Shown: one piece after another, positions 1 through 8,322 of the stretch
Layout of the letters: the number at the start of each line of letters is the position of its first letter
Position numbering within the stretch: position 1 is the first letter of the stretch
Assembly: GCF_018739865.1 (NCBI RefSeq)
Contig: NZ_JADOER010000007.1
Coordinates: 62,001 to 126,000, forward strand
Origin: Leptothoe kymatousa TAU-MAC 1615
GTDB lineage: Bacteria > Cyanobacteriota > Cyanobacteriia > Phormidesmidales > Phormidesmidaceae
Length of the DNA: 64,000 bases
Reading direction: 5' to 3'
Notes under the pieces: model-generated
What the model was told of the DNA's origin: nothing
Database searches by the model: none
What the model saw: only the letters and a program-made list of their open reading frames with translations
Program-made: the position numbers and the translations under genes

Positions 1-95
1 CCTTGAAATATTGCGATCGCCCGGCCGTAGTGTTTCTGTTTAAACGCAGTCAGCCCTGCTTTAATCAGCTGCTCTGGGGATTTTTCTATACCCAT
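1..95 (-). CDS. N-terminus of a TPR-like protein (runs off the window)
   Basis: Reading leftward from an ATG at 95-93, the open frame gives about 31 residues beginning MGIEKSPEQLIKAGLTAFKQ and continuing with a helix-rich stretch ending in AIAIFQ. The spacing (AGLTAFKQKHYGRAIAIF) resembles the first helix pair of a tetratricopeptide repeat. It lies about 60 bases downstream of the SbcD-like gene on the same strand, so the two may be cotranscribed. Only the start is visible, so the family call is an inference from one repeat-like segment. Confidence 0.4.
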   Translation of the reverse strand, partial: MGIEKSPEQLIKAGLTAFKQKHYGRAIAIFQ

Positions 96-156
96 ACAGA
101 TATCCTCTGATGTCACGAACGGCAGTACAGGGCACACGATTTATAGTGCCGCAATC

Positions 157-1431
157 TTAGCGCGAATGCTCAGTGGGTGTATTGGGTACATTCAGCATTT
201 GCTCGACCAAACGGTAAAGACTCTCGTCACTATCTCCAACCAAATGACGGTCCTTAAGATCGACTAGACCGGTGGCAAGGGATTGAGCCTTTTTTTTATA
301 TACATTGTGGGCGGATAGCAAATCTGTAAAAATCTCTCGTTCTACCTGATGGCGGTCTGCATCATCCATCAAAGGCGTTCCATAGGCCATAGCATCTACG
401 TCATATTTCAGAAGAAAAATAAGCGCACCACAATGCTCGTGTAATCGCGATTGCAACTGTTTAGTATCCAACTCTAAACGGTCAAATCCCACTTGGCCTT
501 CAATGCGAAGCTCAACAATCGGCTGCTGGTCAGGAATCAAACGCGTCTCGGCAATCGCCCCATCCAGCAGTGCGATCGCTAATTTTTCGATATCCTCTAG
601 CGCCTCTTGTCCCCGCAGCTTCAGAGAAAGTCGCACAATCGGCCGCTGACGATAGTCCGTTTGTAGCTGGGCGTTAACCTGACCATCCACCAGGTCTACC
701 AATAGCGCTCCCCGCTCAAATGCCCCTTCTTCCACATTATTAGCTTCCAAAGAGCCCGGATTAAACAACCAGTTATCAACGGCATAATACTTATGAATAT
801 GCCCTAGCCCCAAATAATCTATCCCCGCTTCCCTAAGAGGCAATAGATCGCTATATCGTAACGCCCCAGAGTAGCGAGCAATTTGCCCTTCTAACCCATG
901 GTGAAACAATAACACCGTGGAACCAGGCCCCGGGGGCAACGCAGAGACAGCCCCTGCAATTTGTTCCACGGCCTTGGGTGCGGCAGCCCCATACCAGCTA
1001 GACCCCAAAACGCGCACACCACAGTCAAGGTCGATATACCCCCCACGGCGGGTTTCAGCATCCCAGGGCAGATAAAATTGTTCTCCGGCAGCAGGTTCCA
1101 GCAGCTTTAACAGGTCCCAATCCGATAGGTACCTCAACCAGCTAGTTTTTGTCCCATAGGGGCAATTATCATGGTTACCCTCAATCGCAATCACAGGAAT
1201 ATTAGCAGCCTGCAATTGCTGTAAACACAACTGGGCCTGATTCAAAACCGCTGGCTGAATCATCCGCTGCTCGAACAAATCGCCAGCAATCACCACAAAG
1301 TCCACCCCCTCACCAATGGCATATCGTTCAAATACATCCCAAAGGGTGTGAAAAAAATCGGTAGTGCGAACTTTGCTGTTATAACGGTCAAATCCTAAAT
1401 GGACATCAGCAACATGCAAAAATTTCGCCAT
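157..1431 (-). CDS. SbcD/Mre11-like DNA repair exonuclease (metallophosphoesterase)
   Basis: The 424-residue product is a calcineurin-type metallophosphoesterase of the SbcD/YhaO/Mre11 group. The metal-binding motifs occur in order: HVADVHLG near the N-terminus, AGDLFE around residue 50, EGNHDN around residue 85, FHHGL around residue 176 and GLGHIHKYY around residue 208. A C-terminal capping region follows. The family trims DNA ends and hairpins, usually with an SbcC/Rad50 ATPase, but no sbcC partner is visible here. It lies downstream of prfA on the same strand with a gap of about 160 bases. Assignment to the SbcD family is firm; the exact substrate is not determined. Confidence 0.85.
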   Translation of the reverse strand: MAKFLHVADVHLGFDRYNSKVRTTDFFHTLWDVFERYAIGEGVDFVVIAGDLFEQRMIQPAVLNQAQLCLQQLQAANIPVIAIEGNHDNCPYGTKTSWLRYLSDWDLLKLLEPAAGEQFYLPWDAETRRGGYIDLDCGVRVLGSSWYGAAAPKAVEQIAGAVSALPPGPGSTVLLFHHGLEGQIARYSGALRYSDLLPLREAGIDYLGLGHIHKYYAVDNWLFNPGSLEANNVEEGAFERGALLVDLVDGQVNAQLQTDYRQRPIVRLSLKLRGQEALEDIEKLAIALLDGAIAETRLIPDQQPIVELRIEGQVGFDRLELDTKQLQSRLHEHCGALIFLLKYDVDAMAYGTPLMDDADRHQVEREIFTDLLSAHNVYKKKAQSLATGLVDLKDRHLVGDSDESLYRLVEQMLNVPNTPTEHSR

Positions 1432-1471
1432 TGGTTTAGAACGCCCCCACGGGAAATTACACCAGTAAAGT

Positions 1472-1564
1472 TTAGCGAAAACTCAGCCAACCGCCGTTGC
1501 TGATGTAGAGGATGCAACGATCTGTAAGGTCGGCCAATGGCATGGATAGCCCCAATACAACCAT
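1472..1564 (-). CDS. Putative 30-residue membrane peptide or remnant
   Basis: Between prfA and the SbcD-like gene the minus strand holds an ATG frame of 30 residues starting MVVLGLSMPLADLTD and ending NGGWLSFR before TAA. The frame stays open and hydrophobic for eight codons upstream of the ATG (VSIIFAFG), giving a plausible single membrane span. There is no clear Shine-Dalgarno sequence. It could be a real small membrane protein, one using an unusual start, or the remnant of a decayed gene. I do not recognise it. Confidence 0.2.
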   Translation of the reverse strand: MVVLGLSMPLADLTDRCILYISNGGWLSFR

Positions 1565-1594
1565 CCCAAAAGCAAAAATAATAGAGACTCAGCC

Positions 1595-2698
1595 CTAAAC
1601 CGGCGAGTCAATTTCGGCCGCCAGTTGTTCTAACTTTGCCTGCTGATCTTGGGTAATGCAAGACTGCACCATAATTTCGATATCACCTTCTAACGCCGGG
1701 GAAAGGCTAAAGTTTTGACTCAAGCGGTGATCGGTGACTCGGTTGTCTTTGTAGTTATAGGTGCGGATTTTTTCAGAGCGAGAGCCCGTGCCAACCTGGG
1801 AGCGGCGCATGTCAGTTACTTCAGCCTGCTGTTCCTGCAGCATCATTTCATATAACTTAGCCCGCAAGATCTGCATGGCACGTTCCCGGTTTTGTAGCTG
1901 CGATCGCTCCTCAGTACAAAAAATGCGAATCCCTGTCGGCTTATGGAACAAATCGACAGCGGTCTCAACCTTGTTCACATTCTGACCACCCGCGCCACCA
2001 GACCGAGCCGTTGTCAGCTCAATCTCCTTAGGGTCAATCTTAACTTCCACGTCATCCACCTCAGGCATCACGGCAACCGTTGCCGTAGAGGTATGAACAC
2101 GCCCACTGGTCTCAGTGGCAGGCACCCGCTGCACCCGATGGACTCCAGCCTCAAACTTGAGCTTACTGTAGACTTGATCCCCAGTGATTTCTAGAATCGC
2201 TTCCTTACATCCACCCATGTCAGCCACTGACTGGCTAACGGTTTGCACTTTCCATCCCTGACTTTCGGAATAGCGCGAATACATCCTCAGCAGATCACCA
2301 GCCCAAATCCCAGCCTCATCACCACCGGCACCGGCGCGAATCTCCAACATGATATTTTTATCGTCATTGGGATCCCTCGGCAGCAATAGAATTTTCAGCT
2401 GCGTTTCCAAAGCGCCAATAGTGCCTTGCAACTCTTTAATTTCAGCAGCTGCCATTTCCCGCAATTCTTCATCGCCAGCCGCCTCCTTCAAAACCTCTTG
2501 AGCACCTTCATAGTCTGATTGAGCTTTTTTCCAATCATCGTAGGCAAGAATTGTGGGCTCTAACGATGCCCGCGCCTTAGCAATTTTTTGAAACTCATCT
2601 GGATCTTTGGCTACATCTGGATCCGCTAAACGACGAGTAAGCTCTTCAAACGTTTGTTCAACCGACTTTAACTTATCGAGAAGGTATTGCTCAGCCAT
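1595..2698 (-). CDS. prfA: Peptide chain release factor 1
   Basis: The 367-residue class I release factor recognises UAA and UAG and triggers peptide release in the ribosomal peptidyl-transferase centre. The catalytic GGQ is visible in [19 protein letters not shown]. The stop-recognition loop reads [14 protein letters not shown], that is PAT, the RF1-type PxT motif; RF2 would have SPF. Length is normal. It is the last gene of the rpmJ-to-prfA arm, the usual cyanobacterial position, but a hairpin terminator separates it from rpmE, so it probably also has its own promoter. Confidence 0.97.
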   Translation of the reverse strand: MAEQYLLDKLKSVEQTFEELTRRLADPDVAKDPDEFQKIAKARASLEPTILAYDDWKKAQSDYEGAQEVLKEAAGDEELREMAAAEIKELQGTIGALETQLKILLLPRDPNDDKNIMLEIRAGAGGDEAGIWAGDLLRMYSRYSESQGWKVQTVSQSVADMGGCKEAILEITGDQVYSKLKFEAGVHRVQRVPATETSGRVHTSTATVAVMPEVDDVEVKIDPKEIELTTARSGGAGGQNVNKVETAVDLFHKPTGIRIFCTEERSQLQNRERAMQILRAKLYEMMLQEQQAEVTDMRRSQVGTGSRSEKIRTYNYKDNRVTDHRLSQNFSLSPALEGDIEIMVQSCITQDQQAKLEQLAAEIDSPV

Positions 2699-2748
2699 GG
2701 AATTCGCTCAACTATACGGGAGACTTACGCTAGGAATATAAGTCAACT

Positions 2749-2783
2749 AAAAAATATCCGAGGGACATAACCATCCCTCGGAT
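2749..2783 (-). terminator. Rho-independent terminator between rpmE and prfA
   Basis: On the minus strand a 10-bp perfect stem (ATCCGAGGGA at 2756-2765 pairing with TCCCTCGGAT at 2774-2783) with an 8-base loop is followed by a run of T (A at 2749-2754 on the plus strand). It lies just after the rpmE stop and should end most transcripts from the ribosomal genes before prfA. Confidence 0.8.
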
Positions 2784-2803
2784 TTCAATGACATTATTAG
2801 CGG

Positions 2804-3037
2804 CTAACCTTCGTCGCTCTTGTTGCTATCGTCAGCCATGCCATATTTACGGAGGAATCGTTCTACACGACCTTCCGTATCAATGATCTTCTGGGTACCA
2901 GTATAGAAAGGATGATTACCAGACCAAACATCCACATGGAGCTCGGGCTTAGTAGAGCCCACTGTCATAATTAGCTTACCGTCGCAGTACACCTTTGCCT
3001 CGGGATACCACTCGGGATGAATATCAGCTTTTGGCAT
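2804..3037 (-). CDS. rpmE: 50S ribosomal protein L31 (C-minus, zinc-free type)
   Basis: The 77-residue L31 belongs to the large subunit and helps bridge the subunits. The start (MPKADIHPEWYPEAKVYCDG) and the HPFYTG motif identify it. Only one cysteine (C18) remains of the four that bind zinc in C-plus L31; the downstream CxxC position reads WSGN. This is therefore the zinc-independent form. It sits 51 bases after rpsI and ends in an acidic tail (DDSNKSDEG). Confidence 0.95.
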   Translation of the reverse strand: MPKADIHPEWYPEAKVYCDGKLIMTVGSTKPELHVDVWSGNHPFYTGTQKIIDTEGRVERFLRKYGMADDSNKSDEG

Positions 3038-3088
3038 TGTTCTTATCCGGGTAGTGAAAAAATAAAAAAGCTTGTTTTGAAAATCGAC

Positions 3089-3499
3089 TTAACGCTTAGA
3101 GAACTGAGAAGCTTTACGGGCTTTCTTCAGACCATACTTCTTACGTTCCTTACAACGAGGATCGCGAGTTAAGTAACCTTCAATTTTGAGGGGAGACCGG
3201 TTAGAAGGATCTAACTCACACAGTGCGCGAGCCACACCCAACTTGATGGCATCGGCCTGACCTGTCAAACCACCGCCTCGAACATTCACGAGAACGTCGT
3301 AATCAGACTCCAAGCCCAGTGTCTCTAAAGGGGCTTTTGTAGCAGACAGATAAGCGGCATTATTCTGTAAATGCTCTTCGCCGGGCTTACCATTCACCAT
3401 CAGCTTGCCGTCGCCAGGCACTAGACGAACACGAGCAACAGCGGCCTTACGACGACCAGTACCCCAGTAAACAACGCGATCAGATTGTCCTTCTGACAT
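3089..3499 (-). CDS. rpsI: 30S ribosomal protein S9
   Basis: The 136-residue S9 has the characteristic [16 protein letters not shown] beginning, the [17 protein letters not shown] segment and a basic C-terminal tail ending SKR. In this family the tail reaches the P-site tRNA. It lies directly downstream of rplM (34 bases), the near-universal rplM-rpsI pair. Length is normal and the ATG start has a GGAG-like site upstream. Confidence 0.97.
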   Translation of the reverse strand: MSEGQSDRVVYWGTGRRKAAVARVRLVPGDGKLMVNGKPGEEHLQNNAAYLSATKAPLETLGLESDYDVLVNVRGGGLTGQADAIKLGVARALCELDPSNRSPLKIEGYLTRDPRCKERKKYGLKKARKASQFSKR

Positions 3500-3533
3500 T
3501 TGATTTTATACTCCTTCAAAGCTGCGAAATAGA

Positions 3534-3965
3534 TTAAAGATTAACTGTCTCAGGTTGCTGAGCCTGATGCGGATGCTCAGGACCTGCATACACCTTCAAG
3601 TTGGTAAACAACTTGCGGCCTAAGGCATTCTTAGGCAACATGCCTTTTACTGCTTTTTCAATAATGCGCTCAGGGATACGAGCCTGTAGCTGCTCAAACG
3701 TTTCAACTTTCATACCGCCGGGACGTCCAGAATGACGGCGATAAAGCTTTTGCTCTCGCTTTCTTCCAGTAACACTCACCTTTTCAGCATTGATAACAAT
3801 GACAAAATCCCCTGTATCCATATTGGGGGTAAAGGTAGGCTTGTTTTTACCTCGCAGGATGCTAGCAATCTCAGTCGCTAAACGACCAAGGCGCTTATCA
3901 GTAGCATCGACGATGTACCACTTTTTCTCAATCTCTTGAACAGGAGGAATGTAAGTCTTAAACAT
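3534..3965 (-). CDS. rplM: 50S ribosomal protein L13
   Basis: The 143-residue L13 is an early-assembling large-subunit protein. It is recognised by [22 protein letters not shown] near the N-terminus, [17 protein letters not shown] in the middle and the [18 protein letters not shown] segment. It lies between truA (upstream) and rpsI (downstream) as in most cyanobacteria. Nothing is unusual. Confidence 0.97.
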   Translation of the reverse strand: MFKTYIPPVQEIEKKWYIVDATDKRLGRLATEIASILRGKNKPTFTPNMDTGDFVIVINAEKVSVTGRKREQKLYRRHSGRPGGMKVETFEQLQARIPERIIEKAVKGMLPKNALGRKLFTNLKVYAGPEHPHQAQQPETVNL

Positions 3966-4052
3966 GCTTAGGCTTTGATATCAATGAACTGGATAAAAAG
4001 GCGGCCATTCAGGAAAATTGTCAGGCTATATCTTACAAATACTCACAGCATT

Positions 4053-4931
4053 TTAGACAGCCATATCCTTGGCACTAGAATGCAGCGTTAGCTGGGGTTG
4101 GGTATCAAACCAAGCATCCGATGCAAAGGGAAAGTGGTCATAACCTACCCGCAACAGGCAAAGTCCACGAGCAGGAGCAGCATGTTTTACCAAGTCACGA
4201 CGTCTTGACTGCCAAAGTTCTGTAAAGGCCACAGGACTCATACGGCCCCGGCCCACCATGACTAGCAAGCCCATTACCAGACGTACCATGCCGTAGAGAA
4301 AACCAGCAGCCTGCAGCTCAACTTGAACAAACGGTCCACGGCGAAGGCACTTAGCCACCTGCAACTCAACCCAAGAATGGGAACGGCTAGAGCCCGCACG
4401 GTGAAACGCGGCTAGATCATGATACCCCACCATTGGGGTTAATGCTGCCTGCATTAGCTGTTCGTCCAAAGGTTCATGATAAAAATGCCATGCATAGGGG
4501 CGAATAAAAAGGTTGGGATAGGTATCGGTATAGATGGTGTATCGATACCGTCGCCATTGGGCAGAATACTGAGCATGCCAATCATCCGGGACATGTGCTG
4601 AAGCTCGAATCACAATATCTTCACTTAAGCGATGATTGAGAATCGCAGCCCAGCGATATGCGGGAATTACCTTAGGAGCATCAAAGTGAGCCACCTGAGC
4701 AGCGGCATGCACCCCCGTATCTGTTCGCCCTGCGCCATGAATAGTTACTTTATATTCAAGCAACAACTCTATAGCGGCTTCAATTTCTCCCTGTACCGTA
4801 CGCTTCTCCGGCTGACGTTGCCAGCCATAGAAGTGGGTGCCTTGATACTGAACAACAATAGCTACTCGCTGAGTTCCTTGAGCATCTTTGGATACAGCTG
4901 AAAGCTGTTTGGCAAGCGTACGATCGGCCAT
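4053..4931 (-). CDS. truA: tRNA pseudouridine(38-40) synthase TruA
   Basis: The 292-residue enzyme isomerises uridines 38-40 in the tRNA anticodon stem to pseudouridine. The catalytic aspartate is D71 in HGAGRTDTGVHAAAQVAHF. Further family motifs are YQGTHFYGWQRQ and the C-terminal GFLYGMVRLVMGLLVMVG. It starts 8 bases after the rplQ stop, so the two are translationally close, as in the standard cyanobacterial order rplQ-truA-rplM. Confidence 0.95.
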   Translation of the reverse strand: MADRTLAKQLSAVSKDAQGTQRVAIVVQYQGTHFYGWQRQPEKRTVQGEIEAAIELLLEYKVTIHGAGRTDTGVHAAAQVAHFDAPKVIPAYRWAAILNHRLSEDIVIRASAHVPDDWHAQYSAQWRRYRYTIYTDTYPNLFIRPYAWHFYHEPLDEQLMQAALTPMVGYHDLAAFHRAGSSRSHSWVELQVAKCLRRGPFVQVELQAAGFLYGMVRLVMGLLVMVGRGRMSPVAFTELWQSRRRDLVKHAAPARGLCLLRVGYDHFPFASDAWFDTQPQLTLHSSAKDMAV

Positions 4932-4939
4932 TGAGATAA

Positions 4940-5290
4940 TTAAGTAAGCTCAATAATGGCCATTACGGAGTTGTCCCCACGACGACTAACAGTACGCACA
5001 ATGCGTGTATAGCCACCTTTTCTCTCGGCATAACGGGAAGGAGCTTGCTCGAATAGGGCATGAACAAGATCCTTGTCATACATGTATCCCATGGCACGAC
5101 GACGGGCTGGCAAAGACCCTTCTTTAGCCAGGGTAATCATCCGTTCTGCTTCAGAACGAACAGCCTTGGCGCGAGTCAGGGTAGTTTTAATCCGACCATG
5201 ACGAATAAGCTCAGTCGTTAGCGATCGCAACAAAGCACGGCGCTGGTCAGCAGGTTTGCCCAAATGGGGCGTACGACAACGATGACGCAT
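4940..5290 (-). CDS. rplQ: 50S ribosomal protein L17
   Basis: The 116-residue L17 begins [20 protein letters not shown], a slightly divergent form of the usual RHxxxxxKLGR start, and ends in the conserved [18 protein letters not shown]. It follows rpoA in the alpha operon. Two terminator-like hairpins separate it from rpoA, so its level may be set apart from that of rpoA. Confidence 0.96.
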   Translation of the reverse strand: MRHRCRTPHLGKPADQRRALLRSLTTELIRHGRIKTTLTRAKAVRSEAERMITLAKEGSLPARRRAMGYMYDKDLVHALFEQAPSRYAERKGGYTRIVRTVSRRGDNSVMAIIELT

Positions 5291-5316
5291 TACTTCTCCT
5301 CGGTTAGTTAAACAAG

Positions 5317-5341
5317 AAAAAACCGAAGCCTGGGGCTCCGG
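5317..5341 (-). terminator. Second hairpin with U-run between rpoA and rplQ
   Basis: On the minus strand an 8-bp stem containing one G-U pair (plus-strand CCGAAGCC at 5323-5330 with GGCTCCGG at 5334-5341, loop of 3) is followed by six T and more T-rich sequence. It has the form of an intrinsic terminator just upstream of the rplQ start at 5290. Confidence 0.65.
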
Positions 5342-5372
5342 AAAAAATTGGCCTGAAAAAATTCGAGGCCAA
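5342..5372 (-). terminator. First hairpin with U-run downstream of rpoA
   Basis: Eight bases after the rpoA stop, a 7-bp perfect stem (TTGGCCT at 5348-5354 with AGGCCAA at 5366-5372, loop of 11) is followed on the minus strand by six T (A at 5342-5347). With the hairpin at 5317-5341 it forms a tandem pair inside the alpha operon. Confidence 0.6.
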
Positions 5373-5380
5373 CAAAAAAT

Positions 5381-6328
5381 CTAGGAAGACTTAGCTGGCT
5401 TTTCTAACGGCAGGGTAATTCCCAAGCGATAGTGCAAAGCTTCCACAACCTCTTCTGCGGACTTCTGACCAAAGTTCTTGATCTCTAAAAGATCCTCTTG
5501 GCTGTAATCCAGCAAGTCAGATACAGAATTGATCTGGGCACGCTTCAGACAGTTGTAAGCACGAACAGAAAGCTGAAGCTCTTCAATTGGAATTTGATAC
5601 GTTGTATCTTCTTCCTTAACGTCCTCATCGCGCTTAGGCTCAAGCGTTACATCCTTAAGCGGGCTAAACAGATCCACCAACACGTCAGCCGCCTGACTCA
5701 TAGCCTGCTGGGGAGTCAGACTCCCATTGGTAGTCACTTCCATGATTAAACGATCCTTGGGCTGATCGGCCCCCACAATCGTTTCTTCCACAGAATAATT
5801 TACCTTGCGGACAGGCATGAAAATAGCGTCGATCTGCATAAAGTCTAATGCAGTCGCTTCGTCACGATTATTCCTAACCGAACGATAACCATGACCATTT
5901 TCTACTCGAAATTCCATTTCGAGGGTATGGCCTTGGGCTACGGATGCAACGTAATGATCTGGATTTATAAGTTCAACTTCAGCCGGCAGCTCAAAATGCG
6001 CAGCAGTTACTGTAGCAGGACCTTGCACAGCCAAACGACCAATTTGCGGCTGATTGGTATAGGTCTTAAGAACGACTTCCTTAAGGTTGAGAATAATATC
6101 TAACACATCTTCACGAACGCCCGGAATAGTCGCAAATTCATGATTTGCTCCTGCCATCCGCACTGCCGTGATCGCCGCCCCTTCTAAGTTGGATAGCAAA
6201 ACCCGCCTTAGGGAATTACCAACCGTAATACCTTGACTACGCTCCAGGGGTTCGATGACAAACCGACTAAATTGGCTCTGGTCATCTTCAACAATTGACT
6301 CTACGCATTCAACTTGAAACTGTCCCAC
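5381..6328 (-). CDS. rpoA: RNA polymerase alpha subunit
   Basis: The 315-residue alpha subunit scaffolds RNA polymerase assembly. The N-terminal domain has SRFVIEPLERSQGITVGNSLRR and the LSNLEGAAITAVR dimerisation region. The C-terminal domain (about residues 245-310) has the DNA/activator-binding helices RAYNCLKRAQINSVSDLL and IKNFGQKSAEEVVEAL. Length is typical for cyanobacteria. It follows rpsK with 66 bases between them. Confidence 0.98.
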   Translation of the reverse strand: MGQFQVECVESIVEDDQSQFSRFVIEPLERSQGITVGNSLRRVLLSNLEGAAITAVRMAGANHEFATIPGVREDVLDIILNLKEVVLKTYTNQPQIGRLAVQGPATVTAAHFELPAEVELINPDHYVASVAQGHTLEMEFRVENGHGYRSVRNNRDEATALDFMQIDAIFMPVRKVNYSVEETIVGADQPKDRLIMEVTTNGSLTPQQAMSQAADVLVDLFSPLKDVTLEPKRDEDVKEEDTTYQIPIEELQLSVRAYNCLKRAQINSVSDLLDYSQEDLLEIKNFGQKSAEEVVEALHYRLGITLPLEKPAKSS

Positions 6329-6394
6329 TGCAGTAACCTCTCTTATATCGCTAGTGCCTCACGGCGACTCCGTCAGATAACAGACTCCGATTGT

Positions 6395-6787
6395 TTAGAC
6401 GCGGCGACGCTTTGGTGGGCGGCAGCCATTGTGAGGGATCGGGGTGACATCACGAATCAACGTAATCTCTAAACCCGCTCCTTGAAGCGCACGAATAGCC
6501 GTCTCACGGCCAGCACCAGGGCCGCTAACCATTACTTCGACCTGTCGCATCCCCTGATCCATAGCTCTACGGGCAGCACTGTCAGCCGCAGTTTGAGCCG
6601 CAAAAGGAGTGCCTTTTTTGGCCCCCTTAAAACCGCTAGAACCCGCTGAAGCCCATGAAACCGCATCACCTTTAGTATCGGTAATGGTCACAATGGTGTT
6701 GTTGAATGTTGATTGAATATGAACAACACCATTGGGGACATTTTTCTTGAGCTTACGCCCACCCGAGCGTTTTACGCCTTTTGCCAT
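6395..6787 (-). CDS. rpsK: 30S ribosomal protein S11
   Basis: The 130-residue S11 of the small-subunit platform is recognised by [37 protein letters not shown] and the C-terminus [17 protein letters not shown]. It lies between rpsM and rpoA. The 158-base gap to rpsM is longer than most gaps in this arm, and I see no gene or clear terminator in it. Confidence 0.97.
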   Translation of the reverse strand: MAKGVKRSGGRKLKKNVPNGVVHIQSTFNNTIVTITDTKGDAVSWASAGSSGFKGAKKGTPFAAQTAADSAARRAMDQGMRQVEVMVSGPGAGRETAIRALQGAGLEITLIRDVTPIPHNGCRPPKRRRV

Positions 6788-6945
6788 AATTCGTGTCTTC
6801 CGAAAACGTTAACTCTTAAACTTTCACTCAGCACCAGAAATACAGATTTATTACCGGTACTGCATTTCACGCCAATTTCTGCGTGCAAAGCGACACTTAA
6901 CTTCCAAGAGAAAAGCAAACACCTCACCCACAGACCATGTAAACA

Positions 6946-7326
6946 CTACTTCTTAGCTGGCTTCTTTTTACCGGCAATAGCTAGGCGCTTACCACGGCGC
7001 GTACGGGCATTTGTGCGAGTACGTTGACCACGAACAGGCAAACCTAACCTGTGACGTCGTCCTCTGTAGCAGCCAATGTCCATTAGCCGCTTAATGTTCA
7101 TACTTTCCCAACGTCTCAGATCACCCTCGATCTGATAGTCGCCTTCTACAACTTCGCGCAATTTGGCGACATCGCTATCTGCCAAATCTTTAACGCGAAT
7201 ATCGGCATTGACCCCAGTCTTTGCCAAAATTTCCTTAGATCGACTAGGACCAATACCGTAGATATAGGTCAAACCAATCTCAATGCGCTTATCCCTGGGT
7301 AGGTCAACGCCCGCAATACGTGCCAC
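6946..7326 (-). CDS. rpsM: 30S ribosomal protein S13
   Basis: The 126-residue S13 of the 30S head begins [20 protein letters not shown], has the helix-hairpin-helix region [13 protein letters not shown], and ends in the basic tail [16 protein letters not shown] followed by lysines. It is preceded by rpmJ and followed by rpsK as in other bacteria. Confidence 0.97.
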   Translation of the reverse strand: MARIAGVDLPRDKRIEIGLTYIYGIGPSRSKEILAKTGVNADIRVKDLADSDVAKLREVVEGDYQIEGDLRRWESMNIKRLMDIGCYRGRRHRLGLPVRGQRTRTNARTRRGKRLAIAGKKKPAKK

Positions 7327-7431
7327 CGTGCTTTCTCCCTAGCTTATTGTTTTGCAGTCAAACTGCTGCAATTGAACCAATTGCCAATCACTGAATTGAA
7401 TCGAAATAATCAGTCAAACCTGTTACAGCGC

Positions 7432-7545
7432 CTAACCCTGACGTTGCTTATGCTTAGGGTTAGAACAAATCACCATTACACGACCGCGCCGACGGATCAC
7501 CCGGCACTTGTCGCACATCTTCTTGACGGATGCCCGTACTTTCAT
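7432..7545 (-). CDS. rpmJ: 50S ribosomal protein L36 (zinc-binding type)
   Basis: This short gene is read from ATG at 7545-7543 to TAG at 7434-7432, giving 37 residues starting [20 protein letters not shown] and ending NPKHKQRQG. Cysteines 11, 14 and 27 and His32 form the zinc site of C-plus L36. It is the first gene of the inverted distal arm. In most cyanobacteria it directly follows infA, but infA here is 16 kb away on the other strand. Confidence 0.96.
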   Translation of the reverse strand: MKVRASVKKMCDKCRVIRRRGRVMVICSNPKHKQRQG

Positions 7546-7695
7546 GCTGAAAATGTAATAAAAATTGCCTACAGAAGTGTAATCGTAGCAAATAGATTCA
7601 CAAGCAGTCAATTAATTTTCATTGCGAACATTTGATAGCTCGTTATACCTTTGCTAGCCCCCTTTAGCTAAAGGCGCATATGGGCAAGCCACAAC

Positions 7696-7728
7696 AAAAA
7701 AGCTGCGGCAATTAATTACCGCAGCTTT
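7696..7728 (-). terminator. Terminator downstream of psb27
   Basis: A 10-bp perfect stem (AAAGCTGCGG at 7699-7708 with CCGCAGCTTT at 7719-7728) is flanked on the minus strand by a T-run (A at 7696-7701). It lies 57 bases after the psb27 stop and upstream of rpmJ. It should insulate the rpmJ arm from ndhN-ldpA-ycf45-psb27 transcription. Confidence 0.75.
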
Positions 7729-7752
7729 GTGTTGTGATTGTTAGCGCTTAGG

Positions 7753-7784
7753 CCTAATATCCATTAGGCCTAATGGATATTAGG
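7753..7784. repeat. Perfect 32-bp palindrome abutting the psb27 stop codon
   Basis: The half-site CCTAATATCCATTAGG (7753-7768) is followed without a gap by its exact reverse complement (7769-7784). The next base, 7785, is the last base of the psb27 stop codon. As RNA it could form a stem of up to 14 bp with a small loop, without a following U-run. It may be an mRNA-stabilising structure, a protein-binding site or a recombination scar. Confidence 0.9.
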
Positions 7785-8192
7785 TTAGGCTTCTCGGCGG
7801 AGTGCCAGTTCTACTTGCTTAAACTCTTGCTCTAAACGGGTTTTGAGCTTTTGAGGAATGGGACGATTGGGATAGGAACTGTAATGACCAGCCAAGGCAT
7901 TCAGAGCGGTTTGCATAGTCGCAAACGAACTCAGGCTGGAAGCGGAAGCAGAACGACGATAGCGCGCAGAGAAGGAGTTGATTGTCTGTCTTGCTTGAGA
8001 ACGCATTTCGGGCAGGTTCGGAGCATCGGCTGGTAAATCAATCACCGTTCTCAACGTCGCAACTACGTCTATAGCATCTTGACGATAGTTACCGCTCAAA
8101 CCGTCGGCTCCCATCCCATCACCACCGCAGCCGGTGAGGCCTAAAAGCGCCACCAGGGTGAAGGCAAACAAACGAGACAGAATACGTTTCAT
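7785..8192 (-). CDS. psb27: Photosystem II assembly lipoprotein Psb27
   Basis: From ATG at 8192 the product has 135 residues. It starts with a lipoprotein signal peptide (MKRILSRLFAFTLVALLGLT, then lipobox Gly21-Cys22), so the mature protein is anchored on the lumenal side of the thylakoid. The body matches Psb27: GNYRQDAIDVVATLRTVIDL, a four-helix bundle, and HYSSYPNRPIPQKLKTRLEQ near the end. Psb27 binds CP43 in immature photosystem II and delays manganese-cluster assembly. An upstream in-frame start at 8243 would add 17 residues before the signal peptide and is unlikely. It is the last gene of ndhN-ldpA-ycf45-psb27. Confidence 0.95.
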   Translation of the reverse strand: MKRILSRLFAFTLVALLGLTGCGGDGMGADGLSGNYRQDAIDVVATLRTVIDLPADAPNLPEMRSQARQTINSFSARYRRSASASSLSSFATMQTALNALAGHYSSYPNRPIPQKLKTRLEQEFKQVELALRREA

Positions 8193-8322
8193 AAAATCTA
8201 TATCCCAATTGAAGAGGGTTCCACTTCTGTGTGTATAGCCCATGGGCCACTGTTGTTCATATTATCTGAATGGGGGCCAAGACAGAAATTTTCACTGGAG
8301 AGCTGTCTAACTAACCAAACAA

